Origin: Bacteroidetes bacterium UBA7368 | Lineage (GTDB): Bacteria; Bacteroidota; Rhodothermia; Rhodothermales; UBA10348 | Reading direction: 5' to 3' | DNA: 16,356 nucleotides | NCBI GenBank assembly: GCA_002469915.1 | Contig: DKOG01000004.1 | Location: 1 to 16,356, forward strand | Shown here: positions 16,048-16,356 of the stretch, piece after piece | Numbering within the stretch: position 1 is the first letter of the stretch | Layout of the letters: the number at the start of each line of letters is the position of its first letter | The notes under the pieces: generated by a model | What the model saw: the letters and a program-made list of their open reading frames with translations, nothing else | The model's database searches: none | Told to the model about the DNA's origin: nothing | Translations under genes and position numbers: made by a program

Positions 16048-16356
16048 CTAGAAACCACCCATTCCGCCCATGCCACCCATATCAGGAGCGCCGCCCATTG
16101 CTGGTGGTCCTTCTGGTTCTGGTTTGTCGGCGATAACGGATTCGGTAGTCAATAGAAGACCGGAAACGGATGCGGCATTCTCGAGAGCCGTACGCGTGAC
16201 CTTTGTTGGGTCAAGAATTCCGGCTTCGATCATTGAACCGTATGTCTCGTTCAGTGCATTAAAACCAAAGTCTCCTTTGCCTTCAATAACTTTCTGCACG
16301 ACGATTGAGCCTTCGAGGCCCGCATTGGCAGAAATTTGACGAAGCGGCTCTTCAAG
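16048..16356 (-). CDS. groEL: Chaperonin GroEL, C-terminal end (5' part outside window)
   Basis: The last 102 codons of GroEL/Hsp60; the frame is open to the window edge. The first visible residues are [20 protein letters not shown], the conserved equatorial-domain segment, followed by the [21 protein letters not shown] region and [22 protein letters not shown]. The tail is the flexible Gly-Met repeat ([16 protein letters not shown]), ending in Phe. GroEL forms the double-ring ATP-driven folding chamber with GroES. groES would be expected farther upstream on the minus strand, beyond the window. Confidence 0.97.
   Translation of the reverse strand, partial: LEEPLRQISANAGLEGSIVVQKVIEGKGDFGFNALNETYGSMIEAGILDPTKVTRTALENAASVSGLLLTTESVIADKPEPEGPPAMGGAPDMGGMGGMGGF

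Noticed and set aside
15843..16076. Alternative minus-strand frame (77 codons) over the groEL/folK junction
   Set aside because: It overlaps the groEL 3' end, crosses the terminator hairpin and has no recognisable domain. The folK motifs are in the other frame.

Overview
The window looks like chromosomal DNA from an FCB-group bacterium, most likely Rhodothermota/Balneolota. Four things point there. Two long secreted proteins end in a type IX secretion (T9SS type A) sorting domain of the PNPFNPST kind. There is a GWxTD-domain protein. The sugar phosphomutase is of the GEGNGG type. Deoxynucleoside kinase sits next to folK, an arrangement I recall from Bacteroidota-like genomes. This placement is inferred from protein style; no rRNA or other taxonomic marker is present.

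Left region (1-7503): a cluster of secreted, surface-type proteins. A 5'-truncated gene (2-2434) carries five Ig/cadherin-like repeats, a CHRD domain, a fibronectin-III-like segment and a T9SS sorting domain, and ends at a strong intrinsic terminator. Next is a short secreted protein (2554-3297, TTG start) with a cohesin-like and one Ig-like domain. Then comes a 1372-residue paralogue (3385-7503) with the same N-terminal module, about ten Ig-like repeats, a DUF4397-like region and a T9SS sorting domain. Its array contains a 534-bp segment duplicated in tandem at about 95% identity.

Middle region (7513-12536): a nine-segment UbiA-like membrane protein starts 9 bp after the giant gene. It is followed by an exported GWxTD protein, asparaginyl-tRNA synthetase with an unusual charged helical insertion in its catalytic domain, and a secreted SIMPL-domain protein. 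Hairpins separate several of these genes.

Right region (12640-16356): a GlsB/YeaQ/YmgE-type small membrane protein (minus) is divergent from a GlmM-type phosphohexomutase (plus). Convergent to the latter is a minus-strand operon, folK - deoxynucleoside kinase - small membrane protein. Upstream of that lies the 3' end of groEL with a classic terminator. folK has no ATG, GTG or TTG at the expected start; the only upstream in-frame start would translate through the groEL terminator.

Most of the right half is housekeeping: translation, folate and nucleotide salvage, amino-sugar metabolism and a chaperone. The left half is accessory surface biology. I see no CRISPR array, transposase, prophage, tRNA or rRNA, and nothing that is clearly a new defence or mobile system. 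The less ordinary items are the cohesin-like paralogue pair, the duplicated repeat block, the AsnRS insertion and the folK start. No gene-free stretch exceeds 300 bases.
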